Assembly (NCBI GenBank): GCA_035652535.1
Contig: DASRDP010000086.1
Location: 1 to 64,000, forward strand
Direction: 5' to 3'
Length of the DNA: 64,000 bases
Source of the DNA: Chloroflexota bacterium
GTDB taxonomy: Bacteria > Chloroflexota > UBA6077 > SHYK01
Made by a program: the position numbers and the translations under genes. Below the pieces are notes generated by a model. The model saw nothing but the letters and a program-made list of their open reading frames with translations, made no database searches and was not told where the DNA came from. Below, one piece after another: positions 35,933 through 45,148 of this stretch (positions are counted from its first letter, which is position 1; every line of letters begins with the position of its first letter).

Positions 35933-38704
35933 GTGCGACGAACTTCACTTCGACGTGCGCCACTGTGGTATCGCCTGGTTCACTCCGCGCGATCCTCGCT
36001 CGCCCTCAAGCTGGCGGTGTTTGTCGGCGGCATCGTTCTTCTCACCGCGGGGTCGATCGGCTTCGCTGGCCTCGCATTCACGGACGCCGTGATCTCCGCG
36101 CAGGTTGACCAGCGGCTCTCCATCATCGCTGCCGACCGCCGGGACATGCTGTCGGCGTACATCCGGGGCCAGAAAGACGAGATCAACGTCGTCGCCAAAC
36201 GGCCCCTCGTTCGACAGCTCCTCGACTCCGCGCCGACACGTAGCGCGGCCGGCACGCCCTTCTCGGCTGCCGCGGCCCGCGCGCTCGCCGACGCGGAAGA
36301 GAGCATCAACGGCATGCACGCCCTGTGGATCGCCAACCCCAGCGGCGACGTCGTGGCGTCGAGCGACGAGCAATACCTCGGCCGGAGCTTCGCAGCGGAT
36401 CCGGTGTTCACCGGCGGCCTCGTCCGGCCACAGCTCGGATTTCCATCCCTGTCGGACGACCGTTACCAAGCACGCGTCAGCGCGCCGGTCCGCGGGCCCA
36501 GTGGCGAGACGATCGGCGTCATCATGGGGCTCGTAGACGTGACGCCCCTCGCCAGCATCAGCTCGGACCCCGCCGGGCTCGGGAAGACGGGCGACTTGCT
36601 CGTCGGCGCCATGGTGGATGGGGAGATCGACATCCTGCTGCCGAATCGGTTCTCCGATCCCGTGCCCAACCTCGCCCCGGCGGACGTTCCCGCCATGGCG
36701 CGCTCCCTCGAGGGTAAGCGCGGCTTTTTGCGCATGCGCGACTATCGCGGGAACGACGTTCTCGCGGCGTACGAGCCTGCCACTCCGGACGGTTGGGGCA
36801 TTGTCGCGACGATCGACGCGAGCGAGGCATACGGCTCCGCGGAGGCCCTGCGGTTCATTCTCGCCGGCATCGGGGTGCTGATTCTGTCGGCCGGTCTCTA
36901 CGCGTCCTGGCTCTTGGCCCGGCGCTTTACCGAGCCGATCCGTCGAATGGCGGAGGCCTCGACCAACGTGGCCCACGGCCAGCTCACCGAACGGGTCCCC
37001 GTCACATCGATCGATGAGATCGGCACCCTGCAGCAGTCGTTCAACTTGATGACCAAGCGGCTGGCCGAGTCCTACGACTCTCTGGAGAACCGGGTCCGCC
37101 AGCGCACGCGTCAGCTCCGGGCCGCCAACGAGCAGCTCGAGGAGCAGAGCCGTCGGGCCCAGGCAGCCAACCGCGCGAAGAGCGAGTTCCTCGCGAGCAT
37201 GTCCCACGAGCTGCGGACGCCGCTCAACGCCATCATTGGCTTCTCGGAGCTGCTGATCGACGAGCAGCCGAGCGGCTACGACCACGCCACCCGTGCGTCC
37301 TACCTCTCCAGCATCTACGAAAGCGGCAAGCATCTGCTGACCCTCATTAACGACATCCTCGACCTCTCCAAGGTCGAGGCAGGGCGGATGGAGCTGCGCC
37401 CCGAGCGATTCTCGCTTGCGGAGACCGTTCAGCACGTGCTGTCGACCGTGGAGCCGCTGGCGGCGGCCAAACACATTCGGTTCAGCGCCGATACCGCGTA
37501 CGCAGGCGATGTCGTAGCGGACGAGGGGAAGGTCAAGCAGATCCTCTACAACCTCGTCTCCAACGCCATCAAGTTCACGCCAGATGACGGCCGGATCCAC
37601 GTCTCCATCGGCCAGGATGCCAGCGGCACGGTCGTGAGCGTTGAGGACTCCGGAATCGGCATTGCTCCGGAGGACCGGGAACGGATCTTCCTCGAATTCC
37701 AGCAGCTCGATGCCGGCCCTGGACGCCAGCACGAAGGAACTGGCCTGGGCCTCGCCCTTACCAAGCGCTTCGTCGAGCTGCATGGCGGTCGGATCTGGGT
37801 CGATGGGGAGCCCGGGCAGGGCAGCATCTTCCGATTCACGCTGCCGACACCCACGCCGGCCGACGACGAAGATCCCATCACCGAGGTTGTCTTCCCCATC
37901 GCCGAAGTGCAGATGCCCGAGGATCCCCGTGGGCTCGTTCTCGTGGTGGAGGACGACCCACGATCCGCGAATCTCGTCGCCCTCTACCTCGCGCGCGGCG
38001 GATATCGCGTGGAGATGGCGACGAACGGGCGTGAAGCGATCGAGAAAGCGCAAGCACTCCGCCCCATCGCCATCACGCTGGACGTGATCCTGCCGGACCT
38101 GGACGGCTGGGAAGTTCTGAAAGAGCTGAAGCAGAACGAGGTGACCCGCGAGATCCCAGTCGTCATTATCTCGGTGGTGGACAACCAGCGCCTGGGCTTC
38201 GCCCTTGGCGCTGACGACTATCTCGTCAAGCCTATCGATCGCAACGCATTGCTTTCGCGGCTCGAGCAATATGGGAACAAGACGCCCACGCAAAGGCAGA
38301 CGGCGCGCGTCCTGCTCATCGACGACACCCCGTCGGCCCTGGAGCTGTACCAAGGAATGCTGTCGCCTGCTGGCTACACGGCGCTCACCGCGTCGGGCGG
38401 CGCGGAGGGGATTCGGCTGGCCAGGTCCGAACACCCGGACGTCATTCTGCTCGATCTGATGATGCCGGAGGTCAGCGGGTTCGATGTCGTCACCACGCTC
38501 AAGTCTGATCCGGAGACACAGGACATCCCCATCCTGATCGTCACCGCGAAAGAGCTCACCGAAGCCGACAAAGCTGCGCTCAACGGCCGCGTGTCGACGA
38601 TTCTGCAAAAAGGGTCGATGGCGACCATCGACCTCCTCTCCTGGCTGAACGACACGGTCAGTCGGCTGGGCAGGGCGCGGGAGGTCGCCGGTGCCATTGG
38701 CTGA
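35933..38704 (+). CDS. Membrane hybrid histidine kinase with two C-terminal receivers
   Basis: A protein of about 923 residues. Two transmembrane helices flank a Cache-type outer sensor domain, followed by HAMP (RRFTEPIRRMAEAS), a coiled coil, HisKA with His425 in FLASMSHELRTPL, HATPase (QILYNLVSNAIKFTPDDG, DSGIGIAPEDRERIF, GTGLGLALTKRFVELHGG), then two receivers (LVVEDDP...LDVILPDLDG...VKPID, and LLIDDTP...LDLMMPEVSG). Both receivers keep the Asp; the last has an atypical Lys region (ILQKGS). The GTG at 35933 is chosen for GGAG five bases upstream; an ATG 12 bases earlier lacks one. The next gene overlaps it by 14 bases. Confidence 0.9.
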   Translation: MRRTSLRRAPLWYRLVHSARSSLALKLAVFVGGIVLLTAGSIGFAGLAFTDAVISAQVDQRLSIIAADRRDMLSAYIRGQKDEINVVAKRPLVRQLLDSAPTRSAAGTPFSAAAARALADAEESINGMHALWIANPSGDVVASSDEQYLGRSFAADPVFTGGLVRPQLGFPSLSDDRYQARVSAPVRGPSGETIGVIMGLVDVTPLASISSDPAGLGKTGDLLVGAMVDGEIDILLPNRFSDPVPNLAPADVPAMARSLEGKRGFLRMRDYRGNDVLAAYEPATPDGWGIVATIDASEAYGSAEALRFILAGIGVLILSAGLYASWLLARRFTEPIRRMAEASTNVAHGQLTERVPVTSIDEIGTLQQSFNLMTKRLAESYDSLENRVRQRTRQLRAANEQLEEQSRRAQAANRAKSEFLASMSHELRTPLNAIIGFSELLIDEQPSGYDHATRASYLSSIYESGKHLLTLINDILDLSKVEAGRMELRPERFSLAETVQHVLSTVEPLAAAKHIRFSADTAYAGDVVADEGKVKQILYNLVSNAIKFTPDDGRIHVSIGQDASGTVVSVEDSGIGIAPEDRERIFLEFQQLDAGPGRQHEGTGLGLALTKRFVELHGGRIWVDGEPGQGSIFRFTLPTPTPADDEDPITEVVFPIAEVQMPEDPRGLVLVVEDDPRSANLVALYLARGGYRVEMATNGREAIEKAQALRPIAITLDVILPDLDGWEVLKELKQNEVTREIPVVIISVVDNQRLGFALGADDYLVKPIDRNALLSRLEQYGNKTPTQRQTARVLLIDDTPSALELYQGMLSPAGYTALTASGGAEGIRLARSEHPDVILLDLMMPEVSGFDVVTTLKSDPETQDIPILIVTAKELTEADKAALNGRVSTILQKGSMATIDLLSWLNDTVSRLGRAREVAGAIG

Positions 38705-39107
38705 GAACCTCGCACAAATGCTCGTCCTGATCGTGGAGGACAACCCGGCGAGCATGCTGCTCACCGACGCGGTGCTCAAACGGGCAGGCTTCCTCACGCT
38801 CGGGGCCACGTGCGCTGACGAAGTCCGCGAACGGCTCCGCGACTATCGGCCGGACCTCATCCTCATGGACCTCCAACTTCCAGGAGTCGACGGATTGACG
38901 TTGACCCGCGAATTGAAGTCGGACCCGTCCCTCGCGGACATCCCCGTCGTGGCGCTCAGCGCCCACGCCATGAAGGAGGACCGGTGGCGCGTACTGACCG
39001 CCGGTTGCGACGGATACATCGCGAAACCGTTCGACACCCGTTCCATCGGTCGCGAGGTGGAACACTACATCGCCGAGGCGAGAGCGCGCGGAATGAAGAG
39101 GAGATAA
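38691..39107 (+). CDS. Single-domain response regulator (CheY/DivK-like)
   Basis: A 138-residue receiver without output domain: acidic VEDNP, phospho-acceptor Asp in LILMDLQLPGVDGL, switch Lys in IAKPFDTRSIGREV. Such proteins relay phosphate or bind partners. It lies between two hybrid kinases, overlapping the first by 14 bases and ending three bases before the second, so it probably shuttles phosphate between them or to a phosphotransfer protein (inference). GTG start; an ATG at 38718 is an alternative. Confidence 0.9.
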   Translation: MPLAENLAQMLVLIVEDNPASMLLTDAVLKRAGFLTLGATCADEVRERLRDYRPDLILMDLQLPGVDGLTLTRELKSDPSLADIPVVALSAHAMKEDRWRVLTAGCDGYIAKPFDTRSIGREVEHYIAEARARGMKRR

Positions 39108-39110
39108 CGG

Positions 39111-41459
39111 ATGGCTGCTGAGCGCGAAGCCCAGATTCTTGTCATCGACGACAATCCCCAGAACGTCGCGCTCGTCCAGGCCCAACTCGAGCGAGCGGGA
39201 TACCGCGTGACCTGCGCCGAGAGCGGGACCGCTGGCCTGGATGCCGCCGAGCGGATGCACCCGGACCTGATCCTGCTCGACGTGATGATGCCCGGCATGG
39301 ACGGGTACCAGGTTTGCGAGATTCTGCGGCGAAACCCGAGCTTGAGCGCGATCCCGATCGTGATGCTCACATCCTTGCACGAGCGCACGGACAAGCTGCG
39401 CGCGCTCGATTCTGGCGCGGACGATTTCCTGTCGAAGCCAGTCGACCGCGCCGAGCTCATGGCGCGGGTCCGGTCCCTTCTGCGCATGAAGCGCACGTAC
39501 GACGATCTGGCGCAGAGCAAGGTCGAGGTCGAACAGCAGGCGCATCAGCTCGCGGCAGCCAAGAGCCGCGCGGAGGCGATCCTCTCCAGCATGAGCGACG
39601 GCGTGTTCGTAACGGACGAGCGGGCCCACATTACCTACGTCAATCGCGCCGTCGAGAAGATTACCGGCATGGCGGCCGACGACTGCCTTGGTCGGCCGTG
39701 GTACGAAGCCCTATCCGTTCGCGACCGCAATGGTCAGCCCATCGACCCGCGAAGCTGCCCCATCGTCCAGGTCATGAAGTCCGGAGCGCCGGTGCCTCCT
39801 CGAGAGCTCGGCGTTTGGCGCAACGACGGCACCGAGATCGCGATAAGCCTCGCCGCTGCGCCGGTGACCGGCGTCCACGACAAGCCGATCGGCGGCGTTG
39901 CCGTCTTTCGAGACGTCACGAGCGAGCGCGAGGTTCATCGGATGAAGGAGGACTTCGTGGGCCTCGTCTCCCACGAACTGCGGACGCCGCTCGCCGCCAT
40001 CTATGGGTTCGCGGAGCTGCTTCTGCAGCGCGAGCGGCTGAGCGACACGGCCCGCACCTTTGTCGAGACCATGTATAAGGAAGCAGACCGCATGTCCGGT
40101 CTCGTGAATGACTTTCTCGACATCGAGAGGCTCGCCTCGGGCAGAATGTCTTTCCACTTCCGGTCAGTGCAGCTCGACGAGGTCCTGGCCGAGGCGCGCG
40201 AGAGCCTCGCCAGTCAGCTCTCCCAGCACACGATCGTGGTCGACATCCCGAAGGATCGCGTCTACGTGCGCGCCGACAGAGATCGGCTCGTGCAAGTCCT
40301 TCTGAACCTCTTGTCCAATGCCATCAAGTACAGCCCAGATGGCGGCGAAATCCGCATCTCGGCGCGTCCCGAGGGTCGGGAGGTCCGGATCTCCGTCAGC
40401 GATGAGGGGCTCGGTTTGCCTCCAGGCGCCATACCCAAGCTTTTTCAGAAGTTCTATCGCGTCGAGGAGCCGGCGCACCGAAAGGTCGCGGGCACCGGCC
40501 TCGGGCTCGCGATCTGCAAGCAGATCGCGGAGGGGAACGGTGGGCGCATATGGGCCGAGAGCCCGGGGATCGGACTGGGCAGCACGTTCACCTTCACCGT
40601 CCCACTCTCTGGAATTCCCGCCCACCGGCCAGCGAGTAGCTCCATTGGGACAGCGCACGGTCGGATCCTTCTGGCGAAGGACGATCCGAGCATCGCCGCG
40701 CTCATCCTCGAGCAGCTCGGCTCGATCGGATATGCCGTGGAAGCGGTCTCGAGTGGCGAGGACGCGATCAATCACGTCCGCGCAGAGCGGCCCGCGGCCG
40801 TCGTGCTCGACGTAGGGTTGACGGGGCGTCTGGACGGGTGGGGCGTGATGGCCGCGCTTCGCGATGATCCGGCCACGGCCGACATTCCCATCATTATGGT
40901 CTCAGGCCGCGACGACCAGGACCGCGGCATGGCGCTCGGGGTCGAGGAATTTCTCGTCAAACCGGTCCCGGCCCAGCGATTGATCGCGTGCATCCGTCGG
41001 CACGCGGGCGAACCCGGTGAGCGTCCGGTCGTGGTCGCCGACGACGATCCCAACGTCCGCAGCGTCGTGCAGGGCATGCTGGAGGACGCCGGATTTGCCG
41101 TCGTCCCTGCCTCGGATGGTAGGGAGGCCCTCGACAGGCTCCACTCGTGCACGCCCCTTGCGCTGGTGCTCGACCTGGTAATGCCGGAGGTCGACGGCTT
41201 CGGCGTTCTCGAAGAAATCCGCGCCGACCCGTCTCTCCGCGACCTCCCCGTCGTCGTTCTCACAGCGAAGAATCTTGCTCCGGAGGAACGCGATCAGCTC
41301 AACCTCCGAACCGCGGAAACCCTCTACAAGCCAGGCGGCACAGGGACGGAGATCACGGCCGCCATCCTCCGCGCGATCCAGGTTGGCGGATCGCAGAGCA
41401 CGCCGTGCTCCGCCACGCGCCGATCCTCCCCCGAAGGAACGGCCGTCCCGAAGAAATGA
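39111..41459 (+). CDS. Soluble hybrid histidine kinase REC-PAS-HisKA-HATPase-REC-REC
   Basis: A 782-residue protein without membrane helices. The order is receiver (about 8-125; LVIDDNP, LILLDVMMPGMDG, LSKPVD), PAS (about 155-275; ILSSMSDGVFVTDE), HisKA with His288 in GLVSHELRTPLAAIYGF, HATPase (VLLNLLSNAIKYSPDGG, GTGLGLAICKQIAEGNGG), then two receivers (LLAKDDP...LDVGLTGRLDG...VKPVP; VVADDDP...LDLVMPEVDG...YKPGG). The leading receiver suggests it is itself a target of the upstream phosphorelay. It is the last gene of the five-gene signalling cluster and converges with the WecG-type gene. Confidence 0.93.
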   Translation: MAAEREAQILVIDDNPQNVALVQAQLERAGYRVTCAESGTAGLDAAERMHPDLILLDVMMPGMDGYQVCEILRRNPSLSAIPIVMLTSLHERTDKLRALDSGADDFLSKPVDRAELMARVRSLLRMKRTYDDLAQSKVEVEQQAHQLAAAKSRAEAILSSMSDGVFVTDERAHITYVNRAVEKITGMAADDCLGRPWYEALSVRDRNGQPIDPRSCPIVQVMKSGAPVPPRELGVWRNDGTEIAISLAAAPVTGVHDKPIGGVAVFRDVTSEREVHRMKEDFVGLVSHELRTPLAAIYGFAELLLQRERLSDTARTFVETMYKEADRMSGLVNDFLDIERLASGRMSFHFRSVQLDEVLAEARESLASQLSQHTIVVDIPKDRVYVRADRDRLVQVLLNLLSNAIKYSPDGGEIRISARPEGREVRISVSDEGLGLPPGAIPKLFQKFYRVEEPAHRKVAGTGLGLAICKQIAEGNGGRIWAESPGIGLGSTFTFTVPLSGIPAHRPASSSIGTAHGRILLAKDDPSIAALILEQLGSIGYAVEAVSSGEDAINHVRAERPAAVVLDVGLTGRLDGWGVMAALRDDPATADIPIIMVSGRDDQDRGMALGVEEFLVKPVPAQRLIACIRRHAGEPGERPVVVADDDPNVRSVVQGMLEDAGFAVVPASDGREALDRLHSCTPLALVLDLVMPEVDGFGVLEEIRADPSLRDLPVVVLTAKNLAPEERDQLNLRTAETLYKPGGTGTEITAAILRAIQVGGSQSTPCSATRRSSPEGTAVPKK

Positions 41460-41482
41460 AGCGCCCGGCGACGGCGGCCGCC

Positions 41483-42256
41483 TCAACGTCGGATTCGGGC
41501 CCCAAGCGCGGCGCGCATTGCCAGCACCGCGAAGGCGGGCAGGGCGAGCTGGCGCCGCCAGCGCCACGGCTCCCTGGCGAGCCGATAGGCCCATTCGAGC
41601 TCCAGCCGGCGGACCCAGCCCGGCGCCCGCGAGCTTCGGCCCGCGAAGAAATTCAGGACGCCCCCGACGCCAATCTGTACGGGCACTCCCGTGGCGCCTT
41701 GATTCCTCGCGATCCACAGCTCCTGTCGCGGCGCTCCATAGGCGACGAGGAGCACGTGAACCGGTGACGCCCGGCAAATGGCGCGCTGGATGGCGGCATC
41801 CTCCCGCGGGTCCGGCGAACCGGATGCCGCGCCCGCCACGACGAGACCGGAGAACTCGCGCTCCAGCCAGGTTCCGGCCGCCTCAGCTACGCCGGGCTGC
41901 GCGCCAAGGAGGAACCATCGCCATCCTTCGACGGCCGATCGCGCCGCGAGCCTGAGCACGAGATCTGTCCCGCGCACGTGGCTCCGGAGCGGCCGTCCAG
42001 CCATCCGCGCGGCGAACAGCAGCCCGATACCGTCCGGAATGGCGAGGTCCGATGTGTTGAGCACTTCGCGGTAGTGGGGATCTTGCCGCGCGTGCATCAC
42101 GATCTCCGGGTTCGGCGTGATGACGCGATGAGGTCGCCCGGACTCAATGAAGCCGATCAGGGCCCCCAACGCCGAGGCGAACGTCACGTCGTGCACGCGC
42201 ACGCCGAGCACCGAGACTACGCGCTCCGGATCAAAGGGTTCCGTCGGTTCACCCAT
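41483..42256 (-). CDS. WecG/TagA/CpsF-family glycosyltransferase
   Basis: A 257-residue GT26-type enzyme, which adds N-acetylmannosamine(uronic acid) or a related sugar to a lipid-linked GlcNAc. Motifs are VITPNPEIVMHARQDPHYREVL (in parts), AIPDGIGLLFAAR, FLLGAQPGVAE, VLLVAYGAPRQELWI and GVGGVLNFFAG. The ATG at 42256 is preferred; a TTG eight codons earlier is also possible. It is divergent from the sugar-nucleotide gene cluster, whose last gene makes the undecaprenyl-PP-HexNAc that is this family's usual acceptor. Confidence 0.9.
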   Translation of the reverse strand: MGEPTEPFDPERVVSVLGVRVHDVTFASALGALIGFIESGRPHRVITPNPEIVMHARQDPHYREVLNTSDLAIPDGIGLLFAARMAGRPLRSHVRGTDLVLRLAARSAVEGWRWFLLGAQPGVAEAAGTWLEREFSGLVVAGAASGSPDPREDAAIQRAICRASPVHVLLVAYGAPRQELWIARNQGATGVPVQIGVGGVLNFFAGRSSRAPGWVRRLELEWAYRLAREPWRWRRQLALPAFAVLAMRAALGARIRR

Positions 42257-42352
42257 GACGATTGATCCCGCCTTTGGCAATGCGTGACCGCACTATGGGT
42301 ACACTGTGACGCTGGCCGCGCCAGCGCCCCGATCCAACTTCGGAGACTTCGG

Positions 42353-43327
42353 TTGGCGATTCTTATCACCGGACTCGGATATGTTGGCTCGGCGCTCGCT
42401 CAGCGCCTCCTCGATCGTGGCGAGCGCGTGATCGGGGTCGAGAACTTCTTCTCAACGCCGAAGCCCGCGCTCGCCCCCCTCCAGCGTGCTGATCGTTTCA
42501 CGTTGATCGATGGGTCCATCGCCGATCGGTCGACCCTCGATCGAGCCTTTTCAATCGACGCGGTCGACAGGGTCGTTCACCTCGCGGCGCAGTCCAGCAC
42601 GAATCCACGAGCAGCCCCGGTGGAGGTCACCCAGGAGACGAATTTTACGGGTCCGCGAATCGTCCTCGAGGCCTGTCGTCAGCATGGGGTCTCCCAGGTC
42701 GTGTTTGTGAGCTCAATGCGCCTGTACCGAACGCCATTGCCGCGGCGTCTCACAGAATCGTCGCCCGTTGAGCCGACAGATTTGGTTCACCTCTCGCAGC
42801 TCTACGGAGAGATGCTGCTCACGGCGTATGCGGAAGATTGTGGCCGTGAACACGTGGGGGGACGGGCCCGGTGCTTCTCCGGCGTCGCTCTGCGGCTCGG
42901 CATCGTCCACGGACTCAGCCCCGTTATGAAGGCCGATCCGCGATTCCTCGCCGCTCCGCAACTCTTCTGCCACCAGGCGGCGCGCGGTGAGCCACTCCGG
43001 GTCGCGACCGGGCCCCGCACGTCCCTGGCGTTCGTCCACATCGACGACGCGGTCGAAGCGCTGGTTCGAAGCTGCACCGGGACGTCACTGCCGCCCATCC
43101 TCAACGTGGCGAGCGAAGTGCGCAGCGTGGCCTCCATCGCGCGCGCAGTGCGTGACGCGGGCCGTCGCCGTGGCCTCCGCGTCGACATTCGGTATGAGGG
43201 CCGGCCATCGCGCGCCTCATCCCGCACGGTCCCTGCCCACGAGGCCCTCGGATTTCGACCGGCGCTGCGATTCGAGCGATCCGTGGGTCCGGTTCTGGAT
43301 CACTATCTGTCCACGAGTCGCGTGTAG
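42353..43327 (+). CDS. NAD-dependent epimerase/dehydratase-like protein without YxxxK
   Basis: A 324-residue extended short-chain dehydrogenase fold. The Rossmann motif TGLGYVG is at residues 6-12, HLAAQSST follows, and the Ser of the triad is present (FVSSM, 119-123). In place of the catalytic Tyr-x3-Lys, the aligned segment reads D-L-V-H-L-S-Q-L-Y-G-E, so Tyr becomes Val145 and Lys becomes Gln149. Normal epimerase chemistry is therefore doubtful. The start is a TTG with CGGAG eight bases upstream. The stop codon overlaps the start of an intact paralogue, so the pair may form a heterodimer or a regulatory/catalytic couple (inference). Confidence 0.8.
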   Translation: MAILITGLGYVGSALAQRLLDRGERVIGVENFFSTPKPALAPLQRADRFTLIDGSIADRSTLDRAFSIDAVDRVVHLAAQSSTNPRAAPVEVTQETNFTGPRIVLEACRQHGVSQVVFVSSMRLYRTPLPRRLTESSPVEPTDLVHLSQLYGEMLLTAYAEDCGREHVGGRARCFSGVALRLGIVHGLSPVMKADPRFLAAPQLFCHQAARGEPLRVATGPRTSLAFVHIDDAVEALVRSCTGTSLPPILNVASEVRSVASIARAVRDAGRRRGLRVDIRYEGRPSRASSRTVPAHEALGFRPALRFERSVGPVLDHYLSTSRV

Positions 43328-44247
43328 TGCGGATCCTGGTCACGGGCGCCACGGGGTTCATCGGGCGCCACCTGGCGGCCGCCCTGGCCGGTGGAGGGCA
43401 CACCGTGATCTCCGCTTCCCGCGCGCGGGTTGGACCGCCGGAGGCGTCCACGCACGTTTCTTTCGACGTTGCCTCCCTTGCGCCCTTTCCGGACGTCGGA
43501 CACGTGGATTCCGTCGTTCACCTCGCGGGCAATGGGAACACCCTGGACGCCTGGAAGCGCCCGGCCGAGGTAGCCCAGGTGAACGCGCAGGGAACGCTTC
43601 GTGCCATCGAAGTCGCGATGCGAAGCGACGCGGGGTTTATCCTCGCGTCGAGCCAGCGCGTTTATCAGCCCGGTCCCGAGCCACTTTCCGAAGACGACTT
43701 TACCCGTCCGACCGATCCGTATGGCTACACGAAGTTGTGCGCTGAGCGTTATGTCGAGATGGCTGGCCGCCTGTTCGGTCTGCGTGGCTCTGTCCTCCGG
43801 TTCTTTTCCGTCTACGGACCCGGGCAGCGGATCGCATCCGGCCAGAGCGGCGTCGTCGCCCTTTTTGGACAGCGCGCCCTCCACGGCGAGCCGCTCGTCG
43901 TCAAGAGCCACGAGATGAAAGACTTCATGGACGTTTCCGACGCGGTCGAAGGGATCTGCGCCGCCCTCAGCCGGCCGACAACCCCGCCGCGGACGTACAA
44001 TATCGCGACCGGAACGCCGACCAGCGTGCTCCAGCTCGCGCGCGTCGTGAAGGCTGCAACCCGTAGCGCGTCCGAAATCGTCGAGGACTATTCGGAGGGC
44101 GACCCGGGAGGGCTCGTCGCCAGGATTGATCGGGCCCGGACGGAGCTCGGGTTCTATCCCCGAATCACGCTGACTGATGGAGTTCGTCGCTATGCGGACT
44201 GGCTCGCCGCCGCTGGCCCGGATCCTGCTGAAAGCGCGGCCGACTGA
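43327..44247 (+). CDS. NAD-dependent sugar-nucleotide epimerase/dehydratase
   Basis: A 306-residue extended short-chain dehydrogenase. Visible are the Rossmann motif GATGFIG (7-13), HLAGNGNT, the Ser of ASSQRVY and a normal catalytic pair Tyr132-x3-Lys136 (PYGYTK). VLRFFSVYGPGQR marks the sugar-nucleotide region. It should act on a UDP- or dTDP-sugar; the exact substrate is unknown. The GTG start overlaps the stop of the degenerate paralogue by one base. The next gene begins inside its 3' end. Confidence 0.88.
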   Translation: MRILVTGATGFIGRHLAAALAGGGHTVISASRARVGPPEASTHVSFDVASLAPFPDVGHVDSVVHLAGNGNTLDAWKRPAEVAQVNAQGTLRAIEVAMRSDAGFILASSQRVYQPGPEPLSEDDFTRPTDPYGYTKLCAERYVEMAGRLFGLRGSVLRFFSVYGPGQRIASGQSGVVALFGQRALHGEPLVVKSHEMKDFMDVSDAVEGICAALSRPTTPPRTYNIATGTPTSVLQLARVVKAATRSASEIVEDYSEGDPGGLVARIDRARTELGFYPRITLTDGVRRYADWLAAAGPDPAESAAD

Positions 44248-45148
44248 ATCCCAGCTTGCCGATCGGCTCGCGCCACCAATGCCGGATGGTCTCGAGCTGT
44301 ACCTCGATCGGGCCGACATCGCGGATGCGCCGACGTGCGACGCGGTGGTCGACCGCATTCGCGAACGTCAGCTCCCCGCGGATTTCGCAATCGTGGTGGA
44401 GGGACCGATTCGCTCCCTCGACAATTCGTACGTGGATGTGAGCGCGTGCACCGACGCGACGCGGGAGCTCATCCGTCGACTGGGTGAGATGGCGGCGAGA
44501 CTCGCGGCGCCGGGGGTGGTCATGCACTGCATCATGCCCCGGTTCTCCCTCACCGACGAAGATTGGGACCAACGCGACGCGGCGCTGGAAGCCGCCCTGG
44601 AGTTCGCTCGGTTTTACGCGGAAACGCTTCTGCCCATGGGCGTCACGCCGGTGATCGAGAACGTGCCGCCGGTGCTGCGCATGCGTGAGGGCCGGTATCT
44701 CTTCACACCCCTCGGCATGTCGCCCCAGGACATTCAGTGGCTCATCGAGCGTGTGCCGGGACTCATGGCGACCCTCGACATCTCCCACGCCCAGCTCTAC
44801 GTCAACGCACGCGGCATGGCCGATCGCGATGAGAGCGACTCCGGTGTGCAGCCGTTGATGCGCTACCTGCGGAAATTCCCGACCATCGACTCGGTGGAAG
44901 ACTTCATCGACGTGCTCGGGCCTTCGATCTTCGAGGCGCACGTGTCCAACGCCAGTGGCCTTCTGGGTGAAGGAGCGCCGTACGATGAGGGCGACATCGA
45001 CATGAGCCGTGTGATCGGCCGGCTTGCGCGGTGCGCCCGATTTCTCGTCACGGAGACGCTCGAGGCGGACAACGACCGCGCCATATACATGCGGGCCGCT
45101 CAGCGCGGCATGGCCTCAGTGCTCTCCCAACTGATGAACCATCCGTGA
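44192..45148 (+). CDS. Sugar phosphate isomerase/epimerase-like TIM-barrel protein
   Basis: A 318-residue protein of the xylose isomerase-like (AP endonuclease 2) barrel family. Likely metal ligands are Glu in TPVIENVPP, Asp and His in ATLDISHAQL, His in FEAHVSNASG and Glu in LVTETLEAD. The ATG at 44192 has GGAG nine bases upstream; an ATG 15 bases earlier is possible. Its start lies 56 bases inside the preceding epimerase gene in another frame, and its end overlaps the next gene by four bases (GTGA). It probably isomerises a sugar within the glycan pathway, but the substrate is not evident. Confidence 0.75.
   Translation: MRTGSPPLARILLKARPTESQLADRLAPPMPDGLELYLDRADIADAPTCDAVVDRIRERQLPADFAIVVEGPIRSLDNSYVDVSACTDATRELIRRLGEMAARLAAPGVVMHCIMPRFSLTDEDWDQRDAALEAALEFARFYAETLLPMGVTPVIENVPPVLRMREGRYLFTPLGMSPQDIQWLIERVPGLMATLDISHAQLYVNARGMADRDESDSGVQPLMRYLRKFPTIDSVEDFIDVLGPSIFEAHVSNASGLLGEGAPYDEGDIDMSRVIGRLARCARFLVTETLEADNDRAIYMRAAQRGMASVLSQLMNHP

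Noticed and set aside
35945-38809. Long minus-strand open frame opposite the hybrid kinase
   Set aside because: It mirrors the codon structure of the kinase gene and has no domain of its own.
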